DNA of 64,000 bases from Candidatus Thalassolituus haligoni (GCF_041222825.1 NZ_CP139482.1:217001-281000), one strand, 5' to 3'. Positions 49,089 through 58,276 are shown, counted from the first letter of the stretch. Made by a program: numbers and translations. Notes: generated from the letters alone by a model not told the origin.

Positions 49089-50489
49089 TTAATCCATATC
49101 TGGCTCAAACAAGTTCCGTTTCATATAAAATTTCACCCATACTGCCGCAATAATACTCAACAGCAGCAAGATACCACCGGTGATGCTGTATACCATATGG
49201 GTCATTTCTGGTGCCGGAGAGTTATTCAGGGCAACGTACAGCATGGCAATAATCCCGAGAACTTGCGGTAACGGGTAAAAGGGTGTGCGGTACGGACGGA
49301 CATGATCCGGCATACGTTTACGTAATACCAATACATCAATATGTGCCACGCTGTAGGCCAATAACCAGCTGGTGGTAGCGGCGATAATCAACATGATCAG
49401 AGAATCAATACCAAAAATAAAATAAGGAATAGTGGTTAAGCCTGCCATCATCACAATACCGACCCAGGGAGCATCAAAACGGTTATGTGCTTTTAATTGT
49501 GGGAAAGCCTGGCCTTCGTCCGCCATGCCTTTCAGCATTCTGGGCACCGCCGCCAGAATGGTATTCATTGTGCTGCAAGTAGCCGCCAGAGCCATTATCG
49601 TGGCAATGATCAGACCGCTTTGTCCGAATACCGCCTTGGCATAATCCAGGAAGGGCAGTGGCGAGCCGAGCAAGGTATCCAGATCCAGATAAAGGCTGGC
49701 ACCAAAAATAAAGGCAACAAAAATAGTAAAGATAAAAAACAGCGATAAATGCATGGCCATCGGAATATTTTTCTGCGGGTTTTTCACCTCATTGATCATT
49801 GGGCAAATAAACTCGACCCCGACCATGGTCCATAATGCCAGGCCAATCAAACCAATAAAGCTGCCATCCATAATACCCGCCATACTCCAGTCTACTGTGG
49901 CACCTGTCAGAGTAGGGTGTGGTTCGGCAGTACCGGTAATGGCCACCAGACCAGTAATAATCAGGGCACTGACCAGAATAAAGGCCAGAATATTCTGTAC
50001 TTTGGCAAAGACATCGGTACCAACCAGGTTGGTAATAGTGAATACCAGTAAAATAAGCAGAGGAATCAGTTTTTCGGGTAATACGCCGGGTAGCAGTTCA
50101 CCCAACATAGCATCGACCAGAAACATCTCAACGGGCAAGGCTAATACCGCCACCACCACATAACCGGCAAAGACAGATACAATCGCCGGAAAGTGTCCGA
50201 TGGCTTTTTGTGTATAGGTTGCCAGCGTCCCTTCTTGCGGGAACATCAACGACAATTCTGCAAAACTCATGGCGTTGAATTGCGCCAGCATCAAGGCGAC
50301 CAACATGGCGACAATAAAGCTCAGACCGCCAATGCCCAAGCCTTGTAGCGCTGAAATCATTGCTCCCTGAACAATCACCAGGCCAATACAAACCGCCATC
50401 ATGGTCAGCAGACCAATTTTGACTTTTTTATCCGTCCCTGCTTTTTGATCAATCGATTTGGTTGTTGCTGTGTGTGCCGTACCGCTCAT
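49089..50489 (-). CDS. APC-family amino acid/amine permease
   Basis: A 466-aa inner-membrane transporter with about 12 helices. The first helix region (VIVQGAMISALQGLGIGGLSF) occupies the substrate-site position of APC permeases, and EVKNPQKNIPMAM is the conserved cytoplasmic loop after helix 6. A C-terminal VRPYRTPFYPLPQVLG is also typical of the family. GAGGT lies upstream of the ATG. It is the last gene of a co-directional set with an FAD oxidase, RidA and an ornithine-cyclodeaminase-like protein, so it probably imports their substrate. The substrate is not known. Confidence 0.87.
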   Translation of the reverse strand: MSGTAHTATTKSIDQKAGTDKKVKIGLLTMMAVCIGLVIVQGAMISALQGLGIGGLSFIVAMLVALMLAQFNAMSFAELSLMFPQEGTLATYTQKAIGHFPAIVSVFAGYVVVAVLALPVEMFLVDAMLGELLPGVLPEKLIPLLILLVFTITNLVGTDVFAKVQNILAFILVSALIITGLVAITGTAEPHPTLTGATVDWSMAGIMDGSFIGLIGLALWTMVGVEFICPMINEVKNPQKNIPMAMHLSLFFIFTIFVAFIFGASLYLDLDTLLGSPLPFLDYAKAVFGQSGLIIATIMALAATCSTMNTILAAVPRMLKGMADEGQAFPQLKAHNRFDAPWVGIVMMAGLTTIPYFIFGIDSLIMLIIAATTSWLLAYSVAHIDVLVLRKRMPDHVRPYRTPFYPLPQVLGIIAMLYVALNNSPAPEMTHMVYSITGGILLLLSIIAAVWVKFYMKRNLFEPDMD

Positions 50490-50528
50490 GTTCTGTACCT
50501 CGTGTGAGTAAAACCGTTGTTAGGTATG

Positions 50529-51821
50529 TCAGAGTCGATCAAACCGGTAAGGGTCTGGGTCGATAATGGGGGCCACATTGGCGACCAGGTCTGCCGCCAG
50601 CTGTCCGGCTGCTGGCCCGGTACCAAATCCGTGCCCTGAAAACCCGGTAGCGATCGTCAGGCCAGGAATGGCACCGATATGGTCGATCACCGGATTGGAA
50701 TCAGGGGTTACGTCAATCACGCCAGCCCAGGCTTCTTCTACCCGAGCCTGCTTGAACGCCGGCCAGGCATCGGCAAGATTAGTGAGTGCCTCTTGATTGA
50801 GGCCAGGGTTAAAGGCTGGGTCGAGAGTACGAATCTGTTCAAAGGGTGAGCGGCTGCCAGCTCCCCAGCGCCGGGCCAGTGCAAGGTCTTGCAGAAAGGC
50901 ACGGCCTAACGAGGTACGCAAAAAACTGCGCTGGGTACGCAGCTGAGTGAGATAACGCCAGCCGATCAGTAGATGGTCGAGAGTAATCGGAGCATCCAGA
51001 GCACCCCGCTGGGTGATAATAAAACCGCCCCCTTGATGCTTTCTGAAAGAGAAGTCCGGGCCACCCACCGAAATATTGGTTGGGCCAATCATGGGTTGGG
51101 TGCGTAATACCGAACAGATCAGTGGCAATGTGGGTAACGACACCCCTTGATTACCGAGGAAACGACGGGACCAGGCGCCGCCAGCCAGCAGTACCTGCTC
51201 ACAGCGTATTCCACCTTTTTCGGTGACAACGCCACAGATCTTGCCGCCCGCCGTCGACAGCGTCCGGACAGCACAGTGCTGAATCAGTACCGCGCCTTTG
51301 GCAATTGCCGCCTTGGCGATGGCACTGGTAGCGATGGCCGGTTCTGCACGGCCATCCGACGGCGTATAAATGCCGCCTCTCCACTGGCCCTGACCTCCTG
51401 GTACGTGGCGATCGATGTCTTTGGCGGTCAATAATTGCGAGTCCAGCGACAGTGATTGCACTGAATCTGACCAGGCTTCGTGCATGGCCATTTGTTCTGC
51501 GGTTTTGGCCAGAAACATAATGCCGGACTGCTGATAGCCCACCGACTGACCGATGCGTTCCGGCATCCCGGCCCAGAGTCGATCGGCCGCCAAGGCCAGA
51601 GGGACATCGGCAGCATGACGGCTGGTTTTACGTATCCAGCCCAGGTTGCGTGACGACTGCTCGCCAGCAATGTGGCCTTTTTCCAGTAAAACCACGGGGA
51701 TATTACGTTCCGCCAGCGCCAGCGCGGCACTGATACCGACAATGCCACCACCGATAATAACGACGGTGGTGGCGTCAGGTAATTGATCGGTGGTGTGTAC
51801 TGCTTCCAGTGTTTTGGTCAT
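50529..51821 (-). CDS. FAD-dependent amine/amino acid oxidoreductase (DAO family)
   Basis: A 430-aa flavoprotein. The ATG at 51821 starts MTKTLEAVHTTDQLPDAT, directly before the FAD-binding VVIIGGGIVGISAALALAERN; in-frame sequence further upstream runs into the gap and does not fit. C-terminal features (NPVIDHIGAIPGLTIATGFSGHGFGTGPAAG) match D-amino acid dehydrogenase/glycine-oxidase relatives. It should oxidize an amine or amino acid to an imine, which the adjacent RidA could hydrolyse. Chemistry is inferred from family and context; the substrate is unknown. Confidence 0.85.
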   Translation of the reverse strand: MTKTLEAVHTTDQLPDATTVVIIGGGIVGISAALALAERNIPVVLLEKGHIAGEQSSRNLGWIRKTSRHAADVPLALAADRLWAGMPERIGQSVGYQQSGIMFLAKTAEQMAMHEAWSDSVQSLSLDSQLLTAKDIDRHVPGGQGQWRGGIYTPSDGRAEPAIATSAIAKAAIAKGAVLIQHCAVRTLSTAGGKICGVVTEKGGIRCEQVLLAGGAWSRRFLGNQGVSLPTLPLICSVLRTQPMIGPTNISVGGPDFSFRKHQGGGFIITQRGALDAPITLDHLLIGWRYLTQLRTQRSFLRTSLGRAFLQDLALARRWGAGSRSPFEQIRTLDPAFNPGLNQEALTNLADAWPAFKQARVEEAWAGVIDVTPDSNPVIDHIGAIPGLTIATGFSGHGFGTGPAAGQLAADLVANVAPIIDPDPYRFDRL

Positions 51822-51868
51822 AAGCTTGCTGCCGACTTCAACGGGTTTCCGGGTATCACCTGACACAA

Positions 51869-52288
51869 TCAGGCGATGGTGATTGTTTCTACGGTGGCTT
51901 GCGAGGCGCCACGGTAAGCGGTGACTTCCAGTTCCACCTTGTAGACGCTGGAACCCAATGGCGGGCAAGTCACGGTAGTGGACGGATTGATGCCCTTGAA
52001 CTTCTCACCAATCAGCGTCATCACTGTATGCACGTCGGCAGGCTCCTGAATAAACACTCGTGAGCACACCACATCCGCCAGGCATGAATCGGCTGCCACC
52101 AGTGCGGCTTCTATGTTGCTGAACACCTGGTGTGTTTGCCCCAGTACGTCGTCAGGAATCTCTTTGGTCAGCGGGTTACGGCCAGCGGTATTGGAAACGT
52201 AGAGCCAGTCATCGACGGCAACCAGACGGGAATAGCTGCCGATTTCTTCGAATTTCGAACCGGTTTTTACTTTTACGATTTTGGGCAT
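51869..52288 (-). CDS. RidA-family imine/enamine deaminase
   Basis: A 139-aa RidA/YjgF/UK114 protein that hydrolyses reactive 2-aminoacrylate-type enamines and imines. Visible motifs: SRLVAVDDWLYVSNTAG, the conserved Arg in VVCSRVFIQ, and STTVTCPPLG near the C-terminus. The ATG at 52288 is chosen by family length; no clear Shine-Dalgarno precedes it. Lying between an FAD oxidase and an ornithine-cyclodeaminase-like gene, it probably clears the imine product of the oxidase. Confidence 0.9.
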   Translation of the reverse strand: MPKIVKVKTGSKFEEIGSYSRLVAVDDWLYVSNTAGRNPLTKEIPDDVLGQTHQVFSNIEAALVAADSCLADVVCSRVFIQEPADVHTVMTLIGEKFKGINPSTTVTCPPLGSSVYKVELEVTAYRGASQATVETITIA

Positions 52289-52372
52289 TTGGAGTATCCC
52301 GGCATTGAATGCCTGTAAGTCAGAAGGAGCACCGCCAACGACCACTGGGACGTTGGCAATTAGCAGAAGCGG

Positions 52373-53512
52373 CTAGCGCAGCTCCGGGGTATCCCAAAGG
52401 TTCAGCTTGACGCCAATACCCTGTTCAATCGCGCTGCGATAAATCACCGTGGCCCAGGCGACGTCTTCGACCGGCATACCACCGACCGACAAAATGATGA
52501 TTTCTTCATCGTTGGTACGCCCTGGCGTGGCTCCGGCAGTGATAGCACCAAGGTCTTCCAGTTGATCGAGGGACAGTTTTCCTTCATTGACCATATCCAT
52601 AAAACGGGCGCCGATAATCGGAATATACTGGTGAGCCGGTTTGGGTACTTCTTCGAACCAGGCCTGATATAGCCCGGTGTTATCCAGCACTTTACGGACA
52701 TCGTTTTGTTCCATGGCATCATCCAGGCGACAGTACGCTGGCATCGAAAGGAAACAGCCTGGTTTGACCCATTCCCGTTTGACTTCCGGGTAGCTGGATA
52801 TATCACCGGTTTCGTTGGAATTACAGTAAGTGACGATATCAGAATCACGTACAACGTCTTCCAGACTATCCACAACAGTGATGGTTGTAATCTGTGGGTA
52901 GGTTTCTTTTATCCAAGTAATAAAACTATCGAGACTTTTCTGGCCACGACCTTTTACTTTAATGGTATCGATATCCGGGCAAGTGGCCATAAAGGCCGCA
53001 ATAGAGGTTTTACCCATAACGCCAGGCCCCAATAGACCCACCGTTTTGGAATCTTTTCGAGCGAGATGACGAGCTCCTACACCTGGCACGGCTCCGGTGC
53101 GATAAGCCGACAGCAGGTTGGCTGACATATAAGCCATGGGGGCACCGGTATCAATATCATTCAGAATGAACATCAAAATAGAGCGGGGTAAACCTTTTTC
53201 ACGGTTGGCGATGTTCGAGCCATACCATTTCACCCCACAGGTCTGGAATTCACCACCCAGATAAGCAGGCATCGCCATCAGACGACGGTCGGCAGTGGGT
53301 TTTGGCATGGTTGGAAATGGCGACTCTTCCGGAAAGGTAATCATGGCACCATGAGAATCACTATTTGGCCCCGCCATGCGATAATCACCTTGGTGTAATA
53401 AGGTGAACATGCTTTCCATGGTATCGACACATTTGGCCATATTCATAACGCCAGCTTTGATCATGTCTGGCTCGGAAAGATAAATAAAATCGATTTTCGT
53501 ATTCTCTGACAT
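52373..53512 (-). CDS. Ornithine cyclodeaminase/mu-crystallin family protein (possible tyramine oxidase subunit B type)
   Basis: A 379-aa protein. The ATG at 53512 has AAGGTG 5 nt upstream and starts MSENTKIDFIYLSEPDM. A dinucleotide-binding motif is present (KTVGLLGPGVMGKTS, about 170-184), with GVKWYGSN and LLSAYRTGAVPGVGAR of the OCD/mu-crystallin substrate site. I recall database entries of this subtype, about 380 aa, being named tyramine oxidase subunit B, but that name is from memory and unverified. It could deaminate or reduce an imine rather than cyclize ornithine. It is the first gene of the set, divergent from an AraC regulator. Confidence 0.8.
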   Translation of the reverse strand: MSENTKIDFIYLSEPDMIKAGVMNMAKCVDTMESMFTLLHQGDYRMAGPNSDSHGAMITFPEESPFPTMPKPTADRRLMAMPAYLGGEFQTCGVKWYGSNIANREKGLPRSILMFILNDIDTGAPMAYMSANLLSAYRTGAVPGVGARHLARKDSKTVGLLGPGVMGKTSIAAFMATCPDIDTIKVKGRGQKSLDSFITWIKETYPQITTITVVDSLEDVVRDSDIVTYCNSNETGDISSYPEVKREWVKPGCFLSMPAYCRLDDAMEQNDVRKVLDNTGLYQAWFEEVPKPAHQYIPIIGARFMDMVNEGKLSLDQLEDLGAITAGATPGRTNDEEIIILSVGGMPVEDVAWATVIYRSAIEQGIGVKLNLWDTPELR

Positions 53513-53764
53513 AACATCACCTTGGATCTGTGAATGAGCACTTTCGTACTTGTATTCAGCTGCCATGCACTCATCAGAATAAATAATGATTGGCCAAACT
53601 AATGAACCGGGCTAGCTGTGGAAAGATATAATCCTAGACGGAGAAAAATCTCTCGTATTGAACTTTTGCGACATGAAATCAAGAAAGACAGACAGCAAAA
53701 TGTTTGGCACTTTCTTTGCTTGAGATGGCGTATCCTAGATATATTCAGCGAGCGAATTTAAGCC
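53513..53764. promoter_or_regulatory. AT-rich divergent control region of the amine cluster
   Basis: This 252-bp region separates the ornithine-cyclodeaminase-like gene from the AraC regulator. Toward the regulator, TTGCTT, an 18-bp spacer and TATATT form a candidate promoter shortly before its ATG. A TATAAT near 53626 is on the same strand without a good -35. A convincing promoter for the catabolic genes was not found by eye, as expected for an activator-dependent promoter. Confidence 0.4.
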
Positions 53765-54598
53765 ATGTCTCATGCTTCCCTTGTTCGTTATCTTGCTGGA
53801 ATTCGCTCCAAACAACCCTGGTTGGTGCTTAATTCTGCCGAGACATTTTCTCTGTCGGGGTCGGATAATCCGGTTATTTCCCACTTCTACAGTTTTGAAG
53901 CCAAAGATTCCACCGAAGCCACGTTTGCGATCCCGGATGGCTGCATCGACATCTTATTTGACTGTGACCGCAACCAGCCGACAGCCGAAGTCTTTGGCAC
54001 GCCGATGAAAGCCATCGACATCGACCTGAGCAGCCATCATCGTTATTTTGGTGTGCGATTTGTGTCTGGTGCCATGCCCGATTTTCTGAATGTCTCGGCG
54101 GAAGAACTGATTGAGCAGCACTATGGCTTTCAGGAGCTGGTTCCTGAGTCAAATCAAGTGTTTGAAGAGATCGTGACAAGCACAAACTTTGCCGAACAGG
54201 TGGCTTTGTTTAGTCAGTTTTGTGCAGGTAAGGCGGTGCGTAAATCGTCAAATTTGACGGCCCAGGCAGTGCGCAGTATCTGCGAAAGCCATGGCAGTAT
54301 TCATATTAACGACCTGGAAAAATTAACCGGCTACACCACCCGCTCGTTGCAGCGTCAGTTTCGGGCCGACATGGGCATGTCACCCAAGGCATTCAGCCAG
54401 ATCATACGCTGCCAATCGGCGGTTTATGATATTAATCACAGTGATCAGGTGGCCTTTTCGGACTTGGCATCCGACCTCGGCTTCAGCGATCAATCCCACT
54501 TTTCCAGAGAATTCAAAAAGCAGGTTAATGCCACACCGCTTGACTATCTCAAGCGTGTGAAACACGGAAACTACTTGGAGCGCATCCGTTATTTATGA
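53765..54598 (+). CDS. AraC-family transcription regulator
   Basis: A 277-aa regulator. The N-terminal half (about 1-165; FAIPDGCIDILFDC, YFGVRFVSGAMPDFL) resembles the DUF6597-type sensing domain. The C-terminal half holds two AraC HTH motifs (about 170-265; INDLEKLTGYTTRSLQRQF, FSDLASDLGFSDQSHFSREFKK). Divergent from the amine/amino acid cluster, it most likely activates it in response to the substrate. There is no strong Shine-Dalgarno, but the start fits the family. Confidence 0.88.
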   Translation: MSHASLVRYLAGIRSKQPWLVLNSAETFSLSGSDNPVISHFYSFEAKDSTEATFAIPDGCIDILFDCDRNQPTAEVFGTPMKAIDIDLSSHHRYFGVRFVSGAMPDFLNVSAEELIEQHYGFQELVPESNQVFEEIVTSTNFAEQVALFSQFCAGKAVRKSSNLTAQAVRSICESHGSIHINDLEKLTGYTTRSLQRQFRADMGMSPKAFSQIIRCQSAVYDINHSDQVAFSDLASDLGFSDQSHFSREFKKQVNATPLDYLKRVKHGNYLERIRYL

Positions 54599-54668
54599 CC
54601 AATCCTCGTTCATCCAAAGCCATTCCGCACTAAACTTGTGCTGAAACGAGTGGCATAAACACACCCGA

Positions 54669-54680
54669 CGAGGCGCCTCG
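54669..54680. terminator. Short GC palindrome between convergent genes
   Basis: CGAGGCGCCTCG is a perfect 12-bp palindrome in the 131-bp gap between the AraC gene and the converging hydrolase gene. An AGACG/CGTCT pair lies about 35 nt further on. Either may contribute to termination; no T-tract is present. Confidence 0.3.
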
Positions 54681-54729
54681 CCGATCTTGACGGTCGCGAG
54701 ACGGATGAAAACGTCTGCTTTGGCCAATA

Positions 54730-55377
54730 TTAGCCGCGCTTGTCGGCCACAAACGGGTTGGTTTTGCGCTCATGGCCAAAGGTGGAGCGGGGGCCATGGC
54801 CAGGTATAAATTCAATTTCATCCCCGAGTGGGAACAGCTTGTCGCGAATCGAACGGATCAGATCAGCATGATTACCCTGCGGAAAGTCGGTGCGGCCAAT
54901 CGAACCGTTAAAAATCACATCACCCACTAACGCCAGTTTTTGCTCCGGCTGGACAAATACCACATGGCCGGGGGTATGACCCGGCGTATGAATCACATCC
55001 AGAGTCACATCGCCAACCGTGACCTGCTCGCCGCCAGTCAGCCAGCGATCTGGAGTAAACATCTCAACATCCGGCAGACCAAACATCTGTGCCTGCTGCG
55101 GCAGTGCCTGAATCCAGAAATTGTCACCCTTGTGCGGCCCTTCAATCGGTAACTGATAACGTTTGGCCAGCTCGGCCGTGCCGCCAACATGGTCGAGATG
55201 AGCGTGAGTCAGCAGAATTTTTTCCGGCTTGGCACCCATGGCATCGAGTTTGGCGATAATCCGCTCAATATCACCACCAGGGTCAACAATGGCAGCCCGG
55301 TGCGTGGCTTCACACATCAGAATGGTGCAGTTTTGTTGGAAGGCAGTTACCGGCACGGTGGCAGTGATCAGGGCCAT
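54730..55377 (-). CDS. Metallo-beta-lactamase-fold hydrolase (YcbL/glyoxalase II-like)
   Basis: A 215-aa hydrolase starting MALITATVPVTAFQQN. Metal ligands are in THAHLDH (THxHxDH), TPGHTPGH, the bridging Asp in LVGDVIF, and the final GHGP. The short length without the C-terminal helical domain of GloB matches the YcbL-type subgroup of glyoxalase II-like enzymes. It lies 75 nt downstream of the transglutaminase-like gene and may share its transcript. Confidence 0.9.
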   Translation of the reverse strand: MALITATVPVTAFQQNCTILMCEATHRAAIVDPGGDIERIIAKLDAMGAKPEKILLTHAHLDHVGGTAELAKRYQLPIEGPHKGDNFWIQALPQQAQMFGLPDVEMFTPDRWLTGGEQVTVGDVTLDVIHTPGHTPGHVVFVQPEQKLALVGDVIFNGSIGRTDFPQGNHADLIRSIRDKLFPLGDEIEFIPGHGPRSTFGHERKTNPFVADKRG

Positions 55378-55452
55378 GGTGGTTGGTTCTCTCTGACGGA
55401 TAGTGATTCTGGAGGTGATTATTCGGACGATGGTCAAGTTGTGGCCACTGTA

Positions 55453-56961
55453 TCAGAATTTCTTCAACGTCGGCGTCTGGCCCTGATAGCGGGGCATCAT
55501 CATGCCGAGATCGGCGTTGATATAGGTGGGGTCGGCCACCAGGTAGCGTTTGCCTTCAAACAGCCAGCCGCTGCCGGTTATAGCGGTGTCTGTGGCGTTC
55601 ATGGCAATGGCGGTGGCGACGTGGCCGGGTAATTCGACAATCAGCACATCGGCATCGAGTAGTTGTTTTGCCAACCAGCCAAACAGGGCGGCGCGGTCTT
55701 CGCAGTCGGAATAGGGGTAGTGCAGGGTTTCCAGTGGAAACAGGTAGTTTTCACTATGGAACTGTTCGGCGTCGGTTTCATAGCGAAAGCCGGTTTGCAC
55801 CAGCCGCAACAGGTAGTTGATTTTGCTCTGGCGATCGTTCAAGCGGGCCAGTCTGGGGCGCAATTGCTCCAACAGCTGGTTGGCGGTTGTGGCGGGCAGT
55901 CCGGCCTGGAAGTAACCGGGCAGTGCCAGTTGTGGGTAGGTTGCCAGGTAGTCGCTGTAGTCGGCCGGGTAGCTGACCTTGAGATCCTGCTGCTGGCCTT
56001 GCCAGTTAAAGCTCACGGTGCGTGTTTCCTGAGCGCCACCCGGAATAAAACGGTAGGGGTCGGCAAAGCCGATGGGTCGGGTGCCGAGTTCGTGAGCGCC
56101 TTGATAGGTTTTGACGGTGCCAATCCCCAGCGGTTGTTCTCCGGGCTGCAGTGCGTAATAACGTTGATGGTCGAGTTCAAAGTAGGTAACGCCGTAAAGG
56201 GCTTCTTGTGCTGGCAGTAACAGGTGGATCTGCTGGTCATAGGCGACTCTGGCATCAAAACCGGCTTTTACCAGTAAAAACCAGCAGCTCAATACCTGGC
56301 TGTCCGGGTCGTTATGCAGGGCGTGGGCAAACTGGTTAAACAGCAAGGCGGTGGCCCAGTCGTTCAGTTGCCAGTCCGCAGCGGCGGTTTTTAATGCGCT
56401 GACAAGGGATTGGTGCGGGGTGCTGGCGAGTTGCTGCCAATAGGCCGCAATGGTCTTGTTATCGGGACGGCCGCTGAAAGTACTGTCGAAGCCTTCGGGA
56501 ATGTCGAGGCTGAGCGTTCTGCCATAAAATGCAAGTTGCACGGTGTTGGCGCTGGTCGGCAGTTGTTCTGGAGGTACGATGGCGATGCGGGGTGGCGGAA
56601 CGGGTACCGGCGGCGCTTGCTCGGGCGAGGGTATGGGTGACGTTGGCTCGGCTGGCTGGTTATCTGCCGTTGGTTGTTCCGGGGTGTCAGTGGGCGGGGC
56701 GATCGGGATTTGATCCGGTTTGGGTTCGGGGTCGCGCTGTTGGGCCGGTTCGACCTCGACGTTTTTCCAGCGTTGGTTCAGAAACGTCAGAAAGGCGCGG
56801 TCGTTTTTATCCAGATAAGACTGATAGTCGGTACGGGTTTGCTGTAACCACTGTTGGTAGTCATCGGTTTGCGAGGGGGTAGCGGCCAGTGAAAGTGAGC
56901 AGGGTATCAGCGCAACGGCAGCAAGGAGGCCGCGTAAACCTTTCTGGAATCTGGCGTTCAT
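55453..56961 (-). CDS. Exported transglutaminase-like cysteine protease-fold protein
   Basis: A 502-aa exported protein: signal peptide cleaved near LSLAA (about residue 28), a coiled or helical stretch, a Pro/Glu-rich linker (about 75-130), then a long domain ending in a transglutaminase-like core. Candidate triad Cys420 (SDCEDRAAL), His447 (LPGHVATA) and Asp477 (VADPTYINADLG) has the spacing expected for catalysis. Substrate unknown; a peptidase or amidase acting in the envelope is possible. It lies 82 nt downstream of an LPP20-type lipoprotein gene in the same direction. Confidence 0.8.
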   Translation of the reverse strand: MNARFQKGLRGLLAAVALIPCSLSLAATPSQTDDYQQWLQQTRTDYQSYLDKNDRAFLTFLNQRWKNVEVEPAQQRDPEPKPDQIPIAPPTDTPEQPTADNQPAEPTSPIPSPEQAPPVPVPPPRIAIVPPEQLPTSANTVQLAFYGRTLSLDIPEGFDSTFSGRPDNKTIAAYWQQLASTPHQSLVSALKTAAADWQLNDWATALLFNQFAHALHNDPDSQVLSCWFLLVKAGFDARVAYDQQIHLLLPAQEALYGVTYFELDHQRYYALQPGEQPLGIGTVKTYQGAHELGTRPIGFADPYRFIPGGAQETRTVSFNWQGQQQDLKVSYPADYSDYLATYPQLALPGYFQAGLPATTANQLLEQLRPRLARLNDRQSKINYLLRLVQTGFRYETDAEQFHSENYLFPLETLHYPYSDCEDRAALFGWLAKQLLDADVLIVELPGHVATAIAMNATDTAITGSGWLFEGKRYLVADPTYINADLGMMMPRYQGQTPTLKKF

Positions 56962-57043
56962 GGTTCTGCATTCTCCGTTGCTTTCAGGCTCTATAGCTGC
57001 GGCGGAGTGAGGGTATCGCGTCCGCCGCAAACCGGAGAGTCGT

Positions 57044-57622
57044 TTATTTCAGCTTGGCAATTTCTTCGGCCAGTTCATCAAACGATTTTTCGGACTGAAA
57101 TTTTTGCCACAGTGCCTTGTCGTTTGCCATGGAGGTTTTTAATGCCTGTTCGGCCACCTGGGCCATGGTGTCGGCATTCAGGCCGACCAGTACCACCATA
57201 CCGCCGCTTGGGGTGGGCATCTGGCGCAGGATTTTGGAGCCGACCAGCGTTTCCTTGGTGATCTGGCGCGTGACCGAGGAATTGACTTTGTCGACGGTTT
57301 CGCTATCACCGGCTCCGGTGGTTTCGGCGTACTGCTTGATCATGTTCTGGACTTCAATCCGCATGGTTTGAGCCAGCTCAACACGGGCAGCCGTCGCCGC
57401 CATCTGTTTCATAAAGTTGGGGCCAGCGGCGGTTTTGTCGGCATAACCGACGGCTGTCAGATCAACCCCTTCGACCGGTGCACCACACACCCACTCTGGT
57501 GCTTCCTTGCCCGAGCCATCGGCAAAGGCGCAGCTGACGGGCTGGGTTTCAATCGACTGATTTGATGAACAGCCAACCATCACCGCGATGGTGGCTGCCA
57601 TTGCCCAATGTTTACAGGCCAT
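57044..57622 (-). CDS. LPP20-family lipoprotein
   Basis: A 192-aa lipoprotein: short signal, lipobox VMVGC (Cys18), then CSSNQS. The core (about 50-170; APEWVCGAP, VGYADKTAAGPNFMKQMAATAARVELAQTM, MVVLVGLN) resembles LPP20 lipoproteins, which are often linked to the outer membrane or flagellar sheath. An excellent AAGGAG site precedes the ATG. It is the first gene of a pair with the transglutaminase-like protein. Function unknown. Confidence 0.85.
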   Translation of the reverse strand: MACKHWAMAATIAVMVGCSSNQSIETQPVSCAFADGSGKEAPEWVCGAPVEGVDLTAVGYADKTAAGPNFMKQMAATAARVELAQTMRIEVQNMIKQYAETTGAGDSETVDKVNSSVTRQITKETLVGSKILRQMPTPSGGMVVLVGLNADTMAQVAEQALKTSMANDKALWQKFQSEKSFDELAEEIAKLK

Positions 57623-57710
57623 AACGTTCTCCTTGTGTCGTGCTTGTGTTGTGTGAATGGGGCCAGTTCCGTTTGGAAGGCCGACACCCATAATGGTTCA
57701 TTGTTGCAGT

Positions 57711-57747
57711 GCTTTTCTGGCGAGTGATTACTTTACGCCAGAAAAGC
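57711..57747. terminator. Hairpin between slyD-like and LPP20 genes
   Basis: GCTTTTCTGGCG (57711-57722) and CGCCAGAAAAGC (57736-57747) form a perfect 12-bp pair with a 13-nt loop, about 50 nt past the end of the slyD-like gene. It probably ends that transcript; no long T-tract follows. Confidence 0.55.
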
Positions 57748-57796
57748 GACGCTTTTATTGATTTGGTCAACAAGGCTGCGACTTCGAGCTGGTCGC

Positions 57797-58276
57797 TCAG
57801 TGGCCACAGTGCCCACCTGCGTGTGCATGGCCATGGGCCAGTTCTTCGGCTGTGGCTGCTCGGGTGCTGAGAATGGACACTTGGAAATTCAGTGTTTTGC
57901 CGGCCAGCGGATGGTTGGTGTCGACATCGGCCATAAACTTGCCAACCTTGACGAGTGTGACCTTGCGCGGGCCATGTTCGGTTTGCACCTCGGCGGTCAT
58001 GCCTGCGCGCCAGCGTTTGGCCCCTTGCAGGTGTTTTACCGGCACCCGTTTTAGGGCATCGCTACGAGGTTGGCCATAAGCCTGCTCCGGGGTCAGGGTC
58101 AGCAGCAGTTCATCACCTGCCGCGTGTCCGCTGAGGGCAGTTTCAAACGCCGCCAGCATCTGGTTTTTACCGTGCATATAAAATACGGGCTCGCCATCGA
58201 AGGTCGACTCAATCAGTTGATTATCGGTGTCGGTCATGCGGTAGTGTAATTCAACAACAGTATTGGCAGTAATCAT
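57797..58276 (-). CDS. slyD: SlyD-like FKBP-type peptidyl-prolyl isomerase
   Basis: A 159-aa isomerase/chaperone: FKBP core (about 1-70 and 130-145) with an inserted IF flap domain (about 71-125; LKRVPVKHLQG, VTLVKVGKFMADVDTNHPLAGKTLNF). The C-terminal tail GHAHAGGHCGH is a short His/Cys metal-binding tail, weaker than E. coli SlyD's. It could equally be called FkpB/SlyD-like. It is divergent from hslV, across the heat-shock promoter region. Confidence 0.88.
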   Translation of the reverse strand: MITANTVVELHYRMTDTDNQLIESTFDGEPVFYMHGKNQMLAAFETALSGHAAGDELLLTLTPEQAYGQPRSDALKRVPVKHLQGAKRWRAGMTAEVQTEHGPRKVTLVKVGKFMADVDTNHPLAGKTLNFQVSILSTRAATAEELAHGHAHAGGHCGH

